Below are positions 53,482 through 62,677 of a DNA stretch of 64,000 bases, in pieces. This stretch comes from Lactobacillus agrestimuris. Lineage in GTDB: Bacteria > Bacillota > Bacilli > Lactobacillales > Lactobacillaceae. The stretch is from the NCBI RefSeq assembly GCF_943193025.1, contig NZ_CALPCQ010000009.1:22198-86197 (forward strand), in the 5' to 3' direction. How positions within the stretch are numbered: the first letter of the stretch is position 1; every line of letters begins with the position of its first letter. The notes under the pieces were generated by a model that saw only the letters and a program-made list of their open reading frames with translations, was not told where the DNA came from and did not search any database. The position numbers and the translations under genes were made by a program.

Positions 53482-55272
53482 TTACTTATCCTTTTCTACC
53501 GTTTTGTGTTCCTTTGTTCTATTATTTTTACTTGTTTTTTTCGTATTTGTCTTTTTTTCAGAATTTTGTGCATTTTTCTTTTGCATTGCACGATGACGAT
53601 TCTGATTTACTTCCATTACAACTGGTAATACGACAGGTCTACGATTGGTTTGCTTGTATAAGAATTTTTCAAGATCTCCTCTAATATCTTGCTTAAGTTC
53701 AGTCCAATCAAATTTTTTATGTTCGAAATTATTGTTGATAGCCGTTCTAATCACTTCAATTGAATCATGCATCAATTTATGATTTGCTTTAATGTACACA
53801 AAACCACGACTAGTCACTTGTGGTTGTGCGATAATTTTCTTCTTCTTACGATCAATTGTTACAACGGCAATAAAAATACCATCATCTGAAAGAATTTCGC
53901 GATCACGTAAAACAATATTTCCGACATCACCTACTCCAGAACCATCAATCATAATATCTTCACCTGGAACGGGATCTGATAAAAAGAAGCTATCTCTTTT
54001 AGGATCGTAAAGATAACTTTCACCATTTTGAGATAAATAAACACTATCTTTTTTCATTCCAACAGCAACAGCTAACTTCTTATGAATTTCCATAAGACGA
54101 TAATCACCAATTACTGGGAATAAGAATTTTGGTTTTAAAGTATCGATTAATAATTGTAAATCTCGACCTGTTGCATGGCCACTTGTATGCTTGTTTCTAC
54201 CAAGTTCAATTACCGTACCACCAGCCTTATAAACCATATCACTAGTTTGAGCAACCATAGTTTCTACAGAATGTGATGGAGTAGTCGCTATAAATACTAA
54301 ATCTCCCTTATGAATTTTAATCATGGAGTGTCGCTTATTGGCCATCTTTTGCAAAGAGTTAAGTGGCTCACCCATACGGCCCGTTTCAAGAATTACAGTC
54401 TTTTCATCTGGTGTAGTCTTTAAATCCTTAACTCTCATTAATAATCCGTCAGGAATATCTAAATAACCTAACTTCATTGAAGTACGAACAATTTTAGCAA
54501 GGTCACGACCAGTTAATAATACTCTTCGACCTGTCTTATGAGCCGCATTTATGACTTCTTGAACACGGTTCAAGTTAGAAGCCTTAGCAGCAACAATAAT
54601 TCTTCCTTTTGCATTTCTAAATACATCAGTTACGTATTTTTCAATACTTTGTTCAGAAGCGCTTGGGAACCATGCCTCAGCGTTTGAAGAATCACTCAAT
54701 AAAGCTAAAACATTATCAAGTCCAATTTTGGCCAATCTATCCATATCTGTACGGTAATTTGGAGCCGCTGAAGGATCAAACTTAAAGTCACCTGTATAAA
54801 CTATCTGACCTTCTGAAGTATGAACAACAATTCCAAGAGAATCTGGAATTGAATGAGTAGTGTGAAAGAAAGACACTGTTGCCGATTTAAATTCAATTTC
54901 ACTATCTTGATCAATTACGTGGAATAATTTGTTGTCGAGCTTTTTATTTTCACGCTTAACTTCTATTTTTGCTAAGGCGATTGTTAATTCAGAGCCAAAA
55001 ACATCAATATCATATTTTCTTAAGATATAAGGTAATGCACCAATTGAGTCTGCGTGACCATGTGTTAAGAAAATACCCGAAACTTTATCTCCATATTCGG
55101 CAAAAAATTCCATATCCGGAATCACAACATCAATACCAAATAAAGAACTATCTGGATACTTTAAACCAGCATCCATAACAAAAATTTGTCCATCCACATC
55201 AACCGCAAACATGTTTTTTCCTTGTTCACGGGTTCCACTCAGAATCATTATTTTGATTTTTTGATTTGTCAT
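53482..55272 (-). CDS. rnjB: Ribonuclease J family protein, J2-like
   Basis: The 596-residue beta-CASP metallo-beta-lactamase protein has the RNase J layout: FVMDAGLKYPD, LTHGHADSIGALPYIL (residues 70-85), FFHTTHSIPDSLGIV, IVYTGDFKFDPSA, LSDSSNAEA, KHTSGHATGRDL and a C-terminal domain with SRGFVYIK. RNase J1/J2 form a complex with 5'-exo and endo activity in mRNA decay. Canonical HxHxDH reads HGHADS, so the last His is Ser, pointing to the less active J2 partner. A K/N-rich tail of about 30 residues follows. It lies after rpsO, a common position for this paralogue. Confidence 0.88.
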   Translation of the reverse strand: MTNQKIKIMILSGTREQGKNMFAVDVDGQIFVMDAGLKYPDSSLFGIDVVIPDMEFFAEYGDKVSGIFLTHGHADSIGALPYILRKYDIDVFGSELTIALAKIEVKRENKKLDNKLFHVIDQDSEIEFKSATVSFFHTTHSIPDSLGIVVHTSEGQIVYTGDFKFDPSAAPNYRTDMDRLAKIGLDNVLALLSDSSNAEAWFPSASEQSIEKYVTDVFRNAKGRIIVAAKASNLNRVQEVINAAHKTGRRVLLTGRDLAKIVRTSMKLGYLDIPDGLLMRVKDLKTTPDEKTVILETGRMGEPLNSLQKMANKRHSMIKIHKGDLVFIATTPSHSVETMVAQTSDMVYKAGGTVIELGRNKHTSGHATGRDLQLLIDTLKPKFLFPVIGDYRLMEIHKKLAVAVGMKKDSVYLSQNGESYLYDPKRDSFFLSDPVPGEDIMIDGSGVGDVGNIVLRDREILSDDGIFIAVVTIDRKKKKIIAQPQVTSRGFVYIKANHKLMHDSIEVIRTAINNNFEHKKFDWTELKQDIRGDLEKFLYKQTNRRPVVLPVVMEVNQNRHRAMQKKNAQNSEKKTNTKKTSKNNRTKEHKTVEKDK

Positions 55273-55394
55273 TTTATTTCCTTTTCTATTACTTTTAGTA
55301 TCTTAATTATTAAATTTATTTTTTATGGATCTTTCGATCAAAATGTAAATACAATCTGTAACAATTTTAGCATAAAATGATAGATATGAGAAAA

Positions 55395-55428
55395 CAAAAA
55401 AGTCAATCCTTTCGGATTGACTTTTTTG
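55395..55428 (-). terminator. Terminator after rpsO
   Basis: AAAAGTCAATCC and GGATTGACTTTT form a 12-bp stem around TTTC, with T tracts, about 20 bp past the S15 stop codon. Confidence 0.92.
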
Positions 55429-55446
55429 CTAATTTCAAGCTTTTGA

Positions 55447-55716
55447 TTAACGACGTAAACCTAACTTGCTGATTAATTCACGGTAACGAGCAATATCGTT
55501 GTTTTGTAAGTAACGAAGCAAGTTACGACGATGACCAATCTTCTTAAGCAAACCAACGTATGAGTGGTAGTCATGCTTGTGTGACTTCATGTGTTCAGTC
55601 AAATTGTTAATATCTGCAGTTAAAACAGCAACTTGAACTTCAACTGAACCAGTATCACCTTCGTGGGTTGCGTATTCCTTAATGATTTGATCTTTTTCTG
55701 TCTTTGAAATAGCCAT
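55447..55716 (-). CDS. rpsO: 30S ribosomal protein S15
   Basis: The 89-residue protein binds the central domain of 16S rRNA. Family residues include [37 protein letters not shown] and [13 protein letters not shown] chose ATG at 55716 (MAISKTEK), with AAAGGTGAAAAGATA upstream. The frame stays open to 55821 through a leader that may regulate translation. Confidence 0.98.
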   Translation of the reverse strand: MAISKTEKDQIIKEYATHEGDTGSVEVQVAVLTADINNLTEHMKSHKHDYHSYVGLLKKIGHRRNLLRYLQNNDIARYRELISKLGLRR

Positions 55717-55812
55717 TATCTTTTCACCTTTCAATATTACTAAATTGCCATTAACAACGTCAGACGTCAGGTGTGAGCGTACAAACAGCGTCAATGGTTC
55801 ACAACATTTATT

Positions 55813-55841
55813 ATGATACAAAGATTTTTTTTAAAAAGCAA
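55813..55841 (-). promoter_or_regulatory. Promoter of rpsO
   Basis: TTGCTT (55841-55836), a 17-bp spacer and TATCAT (55818-55813) lie upstream of a leader of about 90 bases. Confidence 0.6.
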
Positions 55842-55853
55842 GCACAAATTACC

Positions 55854-55882
55854 TTGCATCAATCATTATTCTTAAGTATAAT
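55854..55882 (+). promoter_or_regulatory. Promoter of rpsT
   Basis: TTGCAT (55854-55859), a 17-bp spacer and a perfect TATAAT (55877-55882) precede the S20 gene, divergent from the rpsO promoter. Confidence 0.75.
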
Positions 55883-55920
55883 CAATTAAGTAAAATTATC
55901 AGTTAATGGAGGTGAAATTC

Positions 55921-56172
55921 ATGCCACAAATTAAATCAGCTATCAAACGTGTTAAGACTCAAGACGCTACTAACAAGCGTAACGCAGCTCAAATGAACAG
56001 ATTAAGAACTATCGTTAAGAAGTTCAAGAAGGCTGCTGAAGCTGGCGAAGAAGACGCCTCCAAGTTACGTTTAGATGCAGAAAAAGCTTTGGACAAGGCC
56101 GTATCAAAAGGCTTAATCCACAAGAACAAGGCTGCTCGTGACAAGAGCCGTTTAGCTAAGATGAGTAAATAA
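55921..56172 (+). CDS. rpsT: 30S ribosomal protein S20
   Basis: The basic helical protein of 83 residues begins [20 protein letters not shown] and ends with the conserved [21 protein letters not shown] at 55921 is preceded by GGAGGTGAAATTC. A GTG further upstream (55906) only extends into the ribosome binding site. It is the only gene in its transcript. Confidence 0.98.
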   Translation: MPQIKSAIKRVKTQDATNKRNAAQMNRLRTIVKKFKKAAEAGEEDASKLRLDAEKALDKAVSKGLIHKNKAARDKSRLAKMSK

Positions 56173-56179
56173 TTTAGCA

Positions 56180-56223
56180 ACAAAAAGGCAAGGATCTTAA
56201 ATTGATCCTTGCCTTTTTTGTTG
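56180..56223. terminator. Bidirectional terminator between rpsT and holA
   Basis: AAAAAGGCAAGGATC and GATCCTTGCCTTTTT pair over 15 bp around a short A/T-rich loop, with A and T tracts on both sides. Confidence 0.93.
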
Positions 56224-56229
56224 CTCTTT

Positions 56230-57216
56230 TTAAATATTCAACATGAACATCTTTAAGAAATTATCAACTCGATAATTTCCATTTTTATAGTTAAATTCCA
56301 AATTAATTAATTGGAGCAACATTTCTTTTAGCTTTTTAGTCGTTTGACGATTTTTTAGGGCTAACTTAACCCGATATGGATGAACTCCTAATTCTTTAAC
56401 AATCTGTTGTTCAGTCCTACCTCTTGCTGCCAAAACTTTAGAAACTAATATTAATTCAACTTGATTCTGAAAGACGGCAATTAATTGAATAGGATTACTT
56501 CCACTTCTCAATTGATCATTAAGTCGTTCAATTGCAGAGTCATAATTGTTTTTTAAAGCATCCTCTAAAATTGCAAATACGTTTTGAGCAAGTGAAAAAT
56601 CAACATTTCTTTCAACAAGTTTTTCTGTAATTTTATGATCAACACTTGCAACTTTAAGTTTAATATAATTGCTTAAAATTGTATCTACAACCTGATCACT
56701 GCGTTCTATTAACAGTTGCAATGCAGCCTGAGAAATTTGATATCCCTCATTTTTGATAATAGTTTTAGTAATAGCTCCGACTTCATACGATTTAATTTCT
56801 GGCTCAACCACATTAAAGTTTGCCATAATTGTTTTTGTTAATTTCTTTCGACGATCAATTTTTTCATAAGAAGCAACTATTACTACTACATCATCCAAAT
56901 TTTTTATATTAGAAAAAATAGTCTGTAGTTGATCTATTTGTTTTTGAAGCTTCTTTGGTACTTTACTAGTCAAAAAGAATGGATTTTTGATAATAATAAT
57001 TTTTTGATTAGAAAACAAGCTAGATTCTGTCATACTAGCAATTAGCTCATCCAAGCCATCATTTTCACAATCTATATTAATATGCTCTAAACCTTTAAAT
57101 TGTTCTTCATTAACAAAATTTTTAGTTAAATAATCATTCAAAAATGCATCTGAACCCCAAATTAAAGTATTGGGATTATTATCATTGGTATTTTTAAATA
57201 AGGAAAGTAAGCTCAT
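56230..57216 (-). CDS. holA: DNA polymerase III delta subunit
   Basis: HolA (328 residues) opens the beta sliding clamp as part of the clamp loader. Visible are LIWGSDAFLNDYLTK at the start, the VVEPEIKS region, FSLAQNVFAILEDAL and ALKNRQTTKKLKEMLLQLINLE at the C-terminal collar. There is no ATP-binding P-loop, which is normal for delta. Its ATG overlaps the comEC stop codon, and the comEC-holA-(rpsT) order is conserved in Firmicutes. Confidence 0.94.
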   Translation of the reverse strand: MSLLSLFKNTNDNNPNTLIWGSDAFLNDYLTKNFVNEEQFKGLEHINIDCENDGLDELIASMTESSLFSNQKIIIIKNPFFLTSKVPKKLQKQIDQLQTIFSNIKNLDDVVVIVASYEKIDRRKKLTKTIMANFNVVEPEIKSYEVGAITKTIIKNEGYQISQAALQLLIERSDQVVDTILSNYIKLKVASVDHKITEKLVERNVDFSLAQNVFAILEDALKNNYDSAIERLNDQLRSGSNPIQLIAVFQNQVELILVSKVLAARGRTEQQIVKELGVHPYRVKLALKNRQTTKKLKEMLLQLINLEFNYKNGNYRVDNFLKMFMLNI

Positions 57217-59504
57217 TATTTTCCTTTCTGCATAAATGCTTCGAATTTACTTCTTATAAATTTTCCATAATACCAGCTAATCATACCACAGTCTTGCGTT
57301 GAAGCCCATTGGATATTCTGACTCTTCAAAGTATCTAATGTTTCTTTATGCGGATGACCAAAGCGATTATTTCTTCCTGCAGAAATAAAAACCTTTTCTG
57401 GAGCTATTTGTTTTAAGAAATCTGGATTAGACGATGTTTTACTCCCATGATGTCCTAACTTAAAGTAATCTACTCTTAAATTTGGCATCTTTGTGATTAT
57501 TTCTTTCTCTCCTTCTTGACCTAAATCTCCGGTAAACAGCCAATTTTTTCCTGCTAAATTAAACAAAAGCGACAATGAGTCCTCATTTTTTCCACTTCCA
57601 GGTTTAAATGGATAAACAACATTAAAATTAATCTTTTCATCTTTTACTTGCATCCCTGCAATCAATTCAACTAATTCCGTTCGATTTATTACTCCATCAA
57701 TTCGCTTTCTAAATGATGCATTTTTAATTAGTCCTTTGGCCATATATAAATGATCTACTTGAATCTCTTCTAATAGCGGACGGACATCCCCGACATGATC
57801 AGCATCCTGATGAGAAACAAAAAGTCCATCAATCTTTGATATTCCTTGCGCCTTCAACATAGGGATCGTCGTCTTTTCAATTTGAGGTCGTAGTTTTTTC
57901 CCAGAAAAATTCAACTTTCCACCAGTATCTATCATATATACTTTTCTAGGAAAAGGTGTCGTAATCAAAATACTGTCCCCTTGTCCAACATCAATAAATG
58001 TAACTTGTCCCCAACTGGGACAATGAATCGAAATAAATAAAAGTATATATACGATTAGCAAAGAATAAATAAATCTTATTTTTATTTTTAATTTTGCTTT
58101 ATGCTCATTTAAATAAAACAAAAATACTAATGACAGAAATAATACAATTGCACACTGCCACCATTCAATTTTTCCAAAAGTAATAATCCCAAAATTAGTT
58201 TTAGATATCTTCTCAATTATTGTTTCTGTATTTTCTAAAATATTTTCAAGAAATCCGCTGAATTTAGATATGGAATTAGCAGTAAACATATTCAAAAAAG
58301 TAATAGGAAGAACAATCCAATTAAAATATGGGACTATTAATAAATTAAATATTACGGTTAAAACATTTATTTGAAAGAAATATATTAAAAGAAATGGAGT
58401 TAACAATAAATTTAAAAGAATAGATTGAAAAATACTTGGAATTTTACTTGTTAGTTGCAATCCAAGTGCCAAAATATAACTCAAAATTGCTCCAACATTT
58501 AAAAATAATTGTGGGAGAAACAGGATATGAATTAAACACGTTAAACCTAATAAATCTATTCCAGAAAGTTTAATTTTATGAAAAGAAAAAATTTTTCCTA
58601 ATATATAAGATAAACTTGCACGAATAAACCCTGCCTGTCCATCACTAAGAAATATTCCAACAAGCAAAACTAAAACGCAAAGCAAAAAAGTTTCCTCTTC
58701 TGTAAATTTCAGACTAAAACATAAAAAACTTACTACCAAAGTATAGATTCCAACATGTAAACCCGAAATACTCAGAAGATGAATCACTCCTAAATTTCGA
58801 TAATTATTCAAAATTCGCTGATTTTTACTAGAATTATTTTCAGCCAAAATCAATTCGCTTGAAAAGAAGCCTAGCAATTGTGGCATACTATCGAAATATT
58901 TTTGAAGCCGATAGCGAATTTGATGTAATTTTCCAAAGAAATCTATTTTTGTAAAAGATAGTGTAAACTTCTTTAGTTTAATCCTTTGATAAATTCCTTG
59001 AGCAGAATAGTATTTCTGATAATCAAATTCTCCCAAATTAGTTGCCGCTTCAATCTCAGAAACTTCTCCATCGATTGCAGAAATAATTAATGGTATTCCC
59101 TTTGAAATCATACGCTTATCTCTGTCGGTAATATTACCTGAGATCATAATTTTATTGTTATGATCATTAGCAATACCTGTAAACCAGTTATCTTCAACTT
59201 TAATTTGATCAGGATAAATTGTTAGATTACTTTCTCCATTTGAATTAAAATTCTGTCGTTTATGAAAAAATATCATTAAAGACAAAAAACAAGCAATCAA
59301 TAAAATCACCGTTAGAATCAGTTCTTTATACTTAACTAACAATAAAGCCGCTATATATATAATTATAATTAGCAAAAATATTTTTTTTAAAAAGTCATCT
59401 GCTTGATAATACAATAAAGAAATCAATACTAATTCAACTGCACAAAGAGCCACAAAACCTAACTTTAGGTATTTATAAAGCCAATTGATCCTTAAGTGCG
59501 GCAA
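57216..59504 (-). CDS. comEC: DNA uptake channel protein ComEC/Rec2
   Basis: ComEC forms the membrane pore for single-stranded DNA uptake during transformation. The protein of about 762 residues has a soluble extracellular OB-like part, the Competence domain (GVIHLLSISGLHVGIYTL near 245 and FIRASLSYILG) with many helices, and a C-terminal metallo-beta-lactamase-like domain (FIDVGQGDSILI, VSHQDADHVGDVRPL, KLGHHGSKTSSN). The protein appears complete. A TTG at 59504 with GGAGAG seven bases upstream is my preferred start. A TTG at 59519 is the longest option. It overlaps comEA. No comEB lies between them. Confidence 0.93.
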   Translation of the reverse strand: MPHLRINWLYKYLKLGFVALCAVELVLISLLYYQADDFLKKIFLLIIIIYIAALLLVKYKELILTVILLIACFLSLMIFFHKRQNFNSNGESNLTIYPDQIKVEDNWFTGIANDHNNKIMISGNITDRDKRMISKGIPLIISAIDGEVSEIEAATNLGEFDYQKYYSAQGIYQRIKLKKFTLSFTKIDFFGKLHQIRYRLQKYFDSMPQLLGFFSSELILAENNSSKNQRILNNYRNLGVIHLLSISGLHVGIYTLVVSFLCFSLKFTEEETFLLCVLVLLVGIFLSDGQAGFIRASLSYILGKIFSFHKIKLSGIDLLGLTCLIHILFLPQLFLNVGAILSYILALGLQLTSKIPSIFQSILLNLLLTPFLLIYFFQINVLTVIFNLLIVPYFNWIVLPITFLNMFTANSISKFSGFLENILENTETIIEKISKTNFGIITFGKIEWWQCAIVLFLSLVFLFYLNEHKAKLKIKIRFIYSLLIVYILLFISIHCPSWGQVTFIDVGQGDSILITTPFPRKVYMIDTGGKLNFSGKKLRPQIEKTTIPMLKAQGISKIDGLFVSHQDADHVGDVRPLLEEIQVDHLYMAKGLIKNASFRKRIDGVINRTELVELIAGMQVKDEKINFNVVYPFKPGSGKNEDSLSLLFNLAGKNWLFTGDLGQEGEKEIITKMPNLRVDYFKLGHHGSKTSSNPDFLKQIAPEKVFISAGRNNRFGHPHKETLDTLKSQNIQWASTQDCGMISWYYGKFIRSKFEAFMQKGK

Positions 59505-60177
59505 ATGTCTTCTCTCCAATTCCTGAAACTTGCATCAAATCTTCAATCTTCTTAAATTCACCTTTTTGTTTTCGATATTCAATTATCTTCTCGGCTTTCT
59601 TCTCACCAATTCCATTTAATTTTTGTAAATCTGCAACCGTAGCTGTATTTAAGTTGATTTTATCTCCACTTCCACTAGAGGAAGAATTAGTCGATTGAGA
59701 TGCGGATTCTGAATTAGTACTCGTGGCTGTATTTACACTTGCTTCACTAGTTGTAACTTTTTCTCCTTTATATGGAATATGAATTTTATCTTGATCTTTC
59801 AGCATAATTGCACGATTAATCACTTTTAATTGTGCATTTGTTTTTAAACCACCTGCTGCCTCTATCAACTCTTGAATTCTAGCTCCATTTTTTAAGGTAT
59901 AAACACCCTCATGTTTGACAGCACCTGTAATATCACAAGTAACTGTTGTAGACTTCTCAGATGAGTTTGAGTTTTCAGTCCCTCCTTCAGAAGTTGTCTT
60001 CTTAAAATTACTTTCTTTTTGCGTTTCTTGTTGACTACTTTCAAACATCTGTGAATTATCAACTTCTGGCTTATCATTTTGTTGCTTAAATAAAAAGAAA
60101 GCTACAACAATAACTACTCCAATAAAAATATATTTTTTATGTTCAATAATGTATTCTTTTATTTTGGTAAAATCCAT
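59473..60177 (-). CDS. comEA: Competence DNA receptor ComEA
   Basis: ComEA binds double-stranded DNA outside the membrane and hands it to ComEC. The protein of about 234 residues has a short cytoplasmic N-terminus, one transmembrane helix (YIFIGVVIVVAFFLF), an S/T/E-rich linker, an SLBB domain (DITGAVKHEGVYTLKNGARI) and two helix-hairpin-helix motifs at the end (LNTATVADLQKLNGIGEKKAEKII, LMQVSGIGEKTF). ATG at 60177 follows TAGGAGGTGTATTTA. The upstream in-frame GTG (60186) belongs to the ribosome binding site. Confidence 0.94.
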   Translation of the reverse strand: MDFTKIKEYIIEHKKYIFIGVVIVVAFFLFKQQNDKPEVDNSQMFESSQQETQKESNFKKTTSEGGTENSNSSEKSTTVTCDITGAVKHEGVYTLKNGARIQELIEAAGGLKTNAQLKVINRAIMLKDQDKIHIPYKGEKVTTSEASVNTATSTNSESASQSTNSSSSGSGDKINLNTATVADLQKLNGIGEKKAEKIIEYRKQKGEFKKIEDLMQVSGIGEKTFAALKDQLAL

Positions 60178-60203
60178 TAAATACACCTCCTATTTTTAAA
60201 TAC

Positions 60204-60240
60204 GAAAAAAAGACTCAGAGTTTTTTCTAAGTCTTTTATC
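60204..60240 (-). terminator. Terminator after the SepM-like gene
   Basis: AAAGACTTAGA and TCTGAGTCTTT pair over 10-11 bp around AAAAAC, followed by TTTT on the minus strand. Confidence 0.85.
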
Positions 60241-60260
60241 TTAAATAAATCTTAATATTT

Positions 60261-61301
60261 TTAGTAATTCTTTTCTAGGTATGTCAATGCATCATTAAAA
60301 TTACTTACTGGAACTATTTTCATTTTAGAATTAATCTTCTTAGCAGTACGTTTGGCTACTTCATAATTAGTTTCACTCTTCTTAACACCAGTACTATCAG
60401 TTGGAGCAAAGAAGACCTCTGCTCCAACTCTGTTAGCCGCAACAACCTTCTTATCAACACCGCCAATAATACCAACTTTACCAACAGAATTAATGGTTCC
60501 TGTTCCAGCAATTTTATGTCCTTTAGCTAAAGTTTTATGTGAGAAAATTTCATAACTTTGAAGTGCAAACATGAGTCCTGCAGAAGGTCCTCCAATATCA
60601 CCTGCATCAATCGTTACCTTTGGATCTGTACTTACCGAAACTCGCTCAACTAATTGAATACCTATTCCTGCTTTACCTGTTCCTGCGACTTTAACAATCT
60701 TGCCATTATATGTCATTGGAGTTTTATTTCTTAAAACTTGAATTTTAACTTTTGATCCAATCTTTTGTTTAGCAAGATAAGACATCATCTCATCAGTTGA
60801 CCTGAATTTTATTCCATTTGCTCCTAAAACAGTATCACCAATTTGAAGCTTATTTTTGAAACTGGAATTCTTCTGTACACCCATTACATATACGCCTTGA
60901 TATTTTAGTGTAGGCTTTAATCCAGCCCGTTTAGCCGCATAATAAATGGCATTTTGTTGAGATGTTTCCATATACCAGTTTTGCAATTCTTGATATTGAC
61001 TATTGGTTTGCCCTTGAAGCAACTCATCCTCAGAAATTCTACTGTCATATGGCTTAGTAAAACTCCATAAATATTGGAAAACCGATGCCCTCTGCGCCGT
61101 TACACTAACAGTAACCATATACAAATTATCTTGCCGTTTAGGTTTTTGCTTAGAATTAACAAATTGCGAAACTGGCACAGATTGCCCAGGTCCCTCAATA
61201 TAATATTTGGTTGGCCACATTGCAACAATTGCAAAAATCACCAAAATTATGATAGAAACTATCCAATAATTTCTTTTTTTATTTTTCTGTCTTTCATTCA
61301 T
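60261..61301 (-). CDS. SepM-like PDZ/Lon-type membrane serine protease
   Basis: The 346-residue protein (YlbL/SepM family) has one N-terminal transmembrane helix (YWIVSIIILVIFAIVAMWP), a PDZ domain near 140-210 (GVYVMGVQKNSSFKNKLQIGDTVLGANG) and a C-terminal Lon-type (S16) domain. That domain carries the catalytic Ser in DIGGPSAGLMFAL and the Lys in GGVDKKVVAANR. In Streptococcus mutans SepM trims the competence pheromone outside the cell. In other lactobacilli the substrate is unknown. The gene overlaps coaD and lies just before comEA, but a terminator separates them. Confidence 0.9.
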   Translation of the reverse strand: MNERQKNKKRNYWIVSIIILVIFAIVAMWPTKYYIEGPGQSVPVSQFVNSKQKPKRQDNLYMVTVSVTAQRASVFQYLWSFTKPYDSRISEDELLQGQTNSQYQELQNWYMETSQQNAIYYAAKRAGLKPTLKYQGVYVMGVQKNSSFKNKLQIGDTVLGANGIKFRSTDEMMSYLAKQKIGSKVKIQVLRNKTPMTYNGKIVKVAGTGKAGIGIQLVERVSVSTDPKVTIDAGDIGGPSAGLMFALQSYEIFSHKTLAKGHKIAGTGTINSVGKVGIIGGVDKKVVAANRVGAEVFFAPTDSTGVKKSETNYEVAKRTAKKINSKMKIVPVSNFNDALTYLEKNY

Positions 61302-61785
61302 TGATTTCGTTCATTTTCTTCCTTAAGGCTTCTGCTGCTTTTAAAGGTAGGAATTTTTCAATAGAGCCACCAAATTTTGCTATCTCCTTGACCATGCTAG
61401 AGGAAATAGAATTAACCTCTGGCTTAGTAAAAAATAAGACAGTATTAACTTGGTTATCTAATTCTCGATTTAAAACAGCAATTTGTTGTTCATAAATAAA
61501 GTCTTGAGTATTTCGAATTCCACGTATGATTGCCTTAGCATCTAACTCTTTAGCGACATCAACTGTTAACGAGCTTGGACGAACAATCGCCTGAACATTA
61601 TCAAAATCTTTTACAGCATCCCTAATCAAGGACAGTCTTTCTTCATCCGTAAACAAAGATTTTTTATTAGTATTGGTTAAAATTACTACAAACACTTTCT
61701 CAAAAACTGTTGCTGCTTGCTTTATGACATCAAGATGGCCATTTGTAATTGGATCAAAGCTGCCTGGAAAAATTGCTGTAGTCAT
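61294..61785 (-). CDS. coaD: Phosphopantetheine adenylyltransferase
   Basis: CoaD (163 residues) makes dephospho-CoA from 4'-phosphopantetheine and ATP. It has the nucleotidyltransferase motif PGSFDPITNGHLDVI (TNGH) at residues 7-21, RGIRNTQDFIYEQQIA near 89 and the ISSSMVKEIAKFGG segment near 127. It sits between rsmD and the SepM-like gene in the order found across Firmicutes. Confidence 0.97.
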   Translation of the reverse strand: MTTAIFPGSFDPITNGHLDVIKQAATVFEKVFVVILTNTNKKSLFTDEERLSLIRDAVKDFDNVQAIVRPSSLTVDVAKELDAKAIIRGIRNTQDFIYEQQIAVLNRELDNQVNTVLFFTKPEVNSISSSMVKEIAKFGGSIEKFLPLKAAEALRKKMNEINE

Positions 61786-61787
61786 TT

Positions 61788-62336
61788 TTATTCCTTTCGA
61801 TAAATTCTTACAATTGTTTTACCCAAATGATGTTTTTTCAATAACTTATAATGTTCAACGTCACCAATAGTTGTATCATCATCGGTTTCAGCTACAATAA
61901 TTGCCCCTGAATTCAACAAATACTTTTCAAACATTTTTTTCATATCAGAAGCAATTCTCTGCTTAGCATACGGTGGATCCAAAAATACAAGATCGAATTT
62001 CATATGCTTTTTTTCAAAAAAGTCTAAAGCCACATTGCTAGACATTTTATAAACTGAAAAGTGATCTGTTTCTTTAGTTAGCCCAACATTTTTCTTAATT
62101 ATATTCACTGCGGCGTAATTTATGTCAACTAATGTCGCATGATCACATCCTCTTGAAACTGCTTCAATTCCTAGTGCTCCTGATCCACCGTATAAATCTA
62201 AAACCTGACCACCATCAAAAAATTGTCCAAGAGAATTAAATAGTGATTCTTTGACTTTATCACTCGTTGGCCTTGTTCTTCTATCTTTTAACGTGAATAA
62301 ATTCCTTTTCGCATATTTACCCGAAATAATTCTCAC
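61788..62336 (-). CDS. rsmD: 16S rRNA (guanine(966)-N2)-methyltransferase RsmD
   Basis: The 182-residue SAM-dependent enzyme has RIISGKYAKRNL at its start and TRPTSDKVKESLFNSL. It also has the SAM site VLDLYGGSGALGIEAVSRGC and the catalytic LVFLDPPYAKQ (DPPY) motif near residue 115. The N2 methylation site is inferred from the family. It overlaps the ylbG-like gene by 4 bp and ends 2 bp before coaD. Confidence 0.96.
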   Translation of the reverse strand: MRIISGKYAKRNLFTLKDRRTRPTSDKVKESLFNSLGQFFDGGQVLDLYGGSGALGIEAVSRGCDHATLVDINYAAVNIIKKNVGLTKETDHFSVYKMSSNVALDFFEKKHMKFDLVFLDPPYAKQRIASDMKKMFEKYLLNSGAIIVAETDDDTTIGDVEHYKLLKKHHLGKTIVRIYRKE

Positions 62337-62677
62337 TTAAATGCATCCTCATTTTCTTTTTGACGTTTTTCTAATATTTGTTCTGCTTTTTCAGCCATTT
62401 TAGCTAATTGATCTTCGAGGTGGGTACTAGTTAGTTCCAAACGATCTTCATTTGAAATTTCAACCCCTTCTACAAAATCCAAACTTGAAATTTCTTCTGC
62501 TTCTTTTTCAATCTGGTCACGATCAACATAAACAACACAATATTTGAATTTTTTTGAGAAATAAACAATATCGCCAAACTTTCTTAATCTAAATTGATCG
62601 CTAGTATTTTTTAAATAAACAATTATAGCCTCTCTTTGTGTAAGATTGGCCATTTCAATATTATGATTTATGCTCAT
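62333..62677 (-). CDS. YlbG family protein (DUF2129)
   Basis: The 114-residue protein matches YlbG: REAIIVYLKNTSDQFRLRKFGDIVYFSKKFKYCVVYVD, followed by a short alpha/beta segment and a charged C-terminal helix (HLEDQLAKMAEKAEQIL). The biochemical function of DUF2129 is unknown. Its start overlaps the ftsW stop and it overlaps rsmD, so it belongs to the ftsW-ylbG-rsmD-coaD-sepM operon. Confidence 0.88.
   Translation of the reverse strand: MSINHNIEMANLTQREAIIVYLKNTSDQFRLRKFGDIVYFSKKFKYCVVYVDRDQIEKEAEEISSLDFVEGVEISNEDRLELTSTHLEDQLAKMAEKAEQILEKRQKENEDAFK

Noticed and set aside
55717..55821. N-terminal extension of S15 to 55821
   Set aside because: S15 is normally 89 residues starting MAISK, and the extension overlaps the promoter -10 box.
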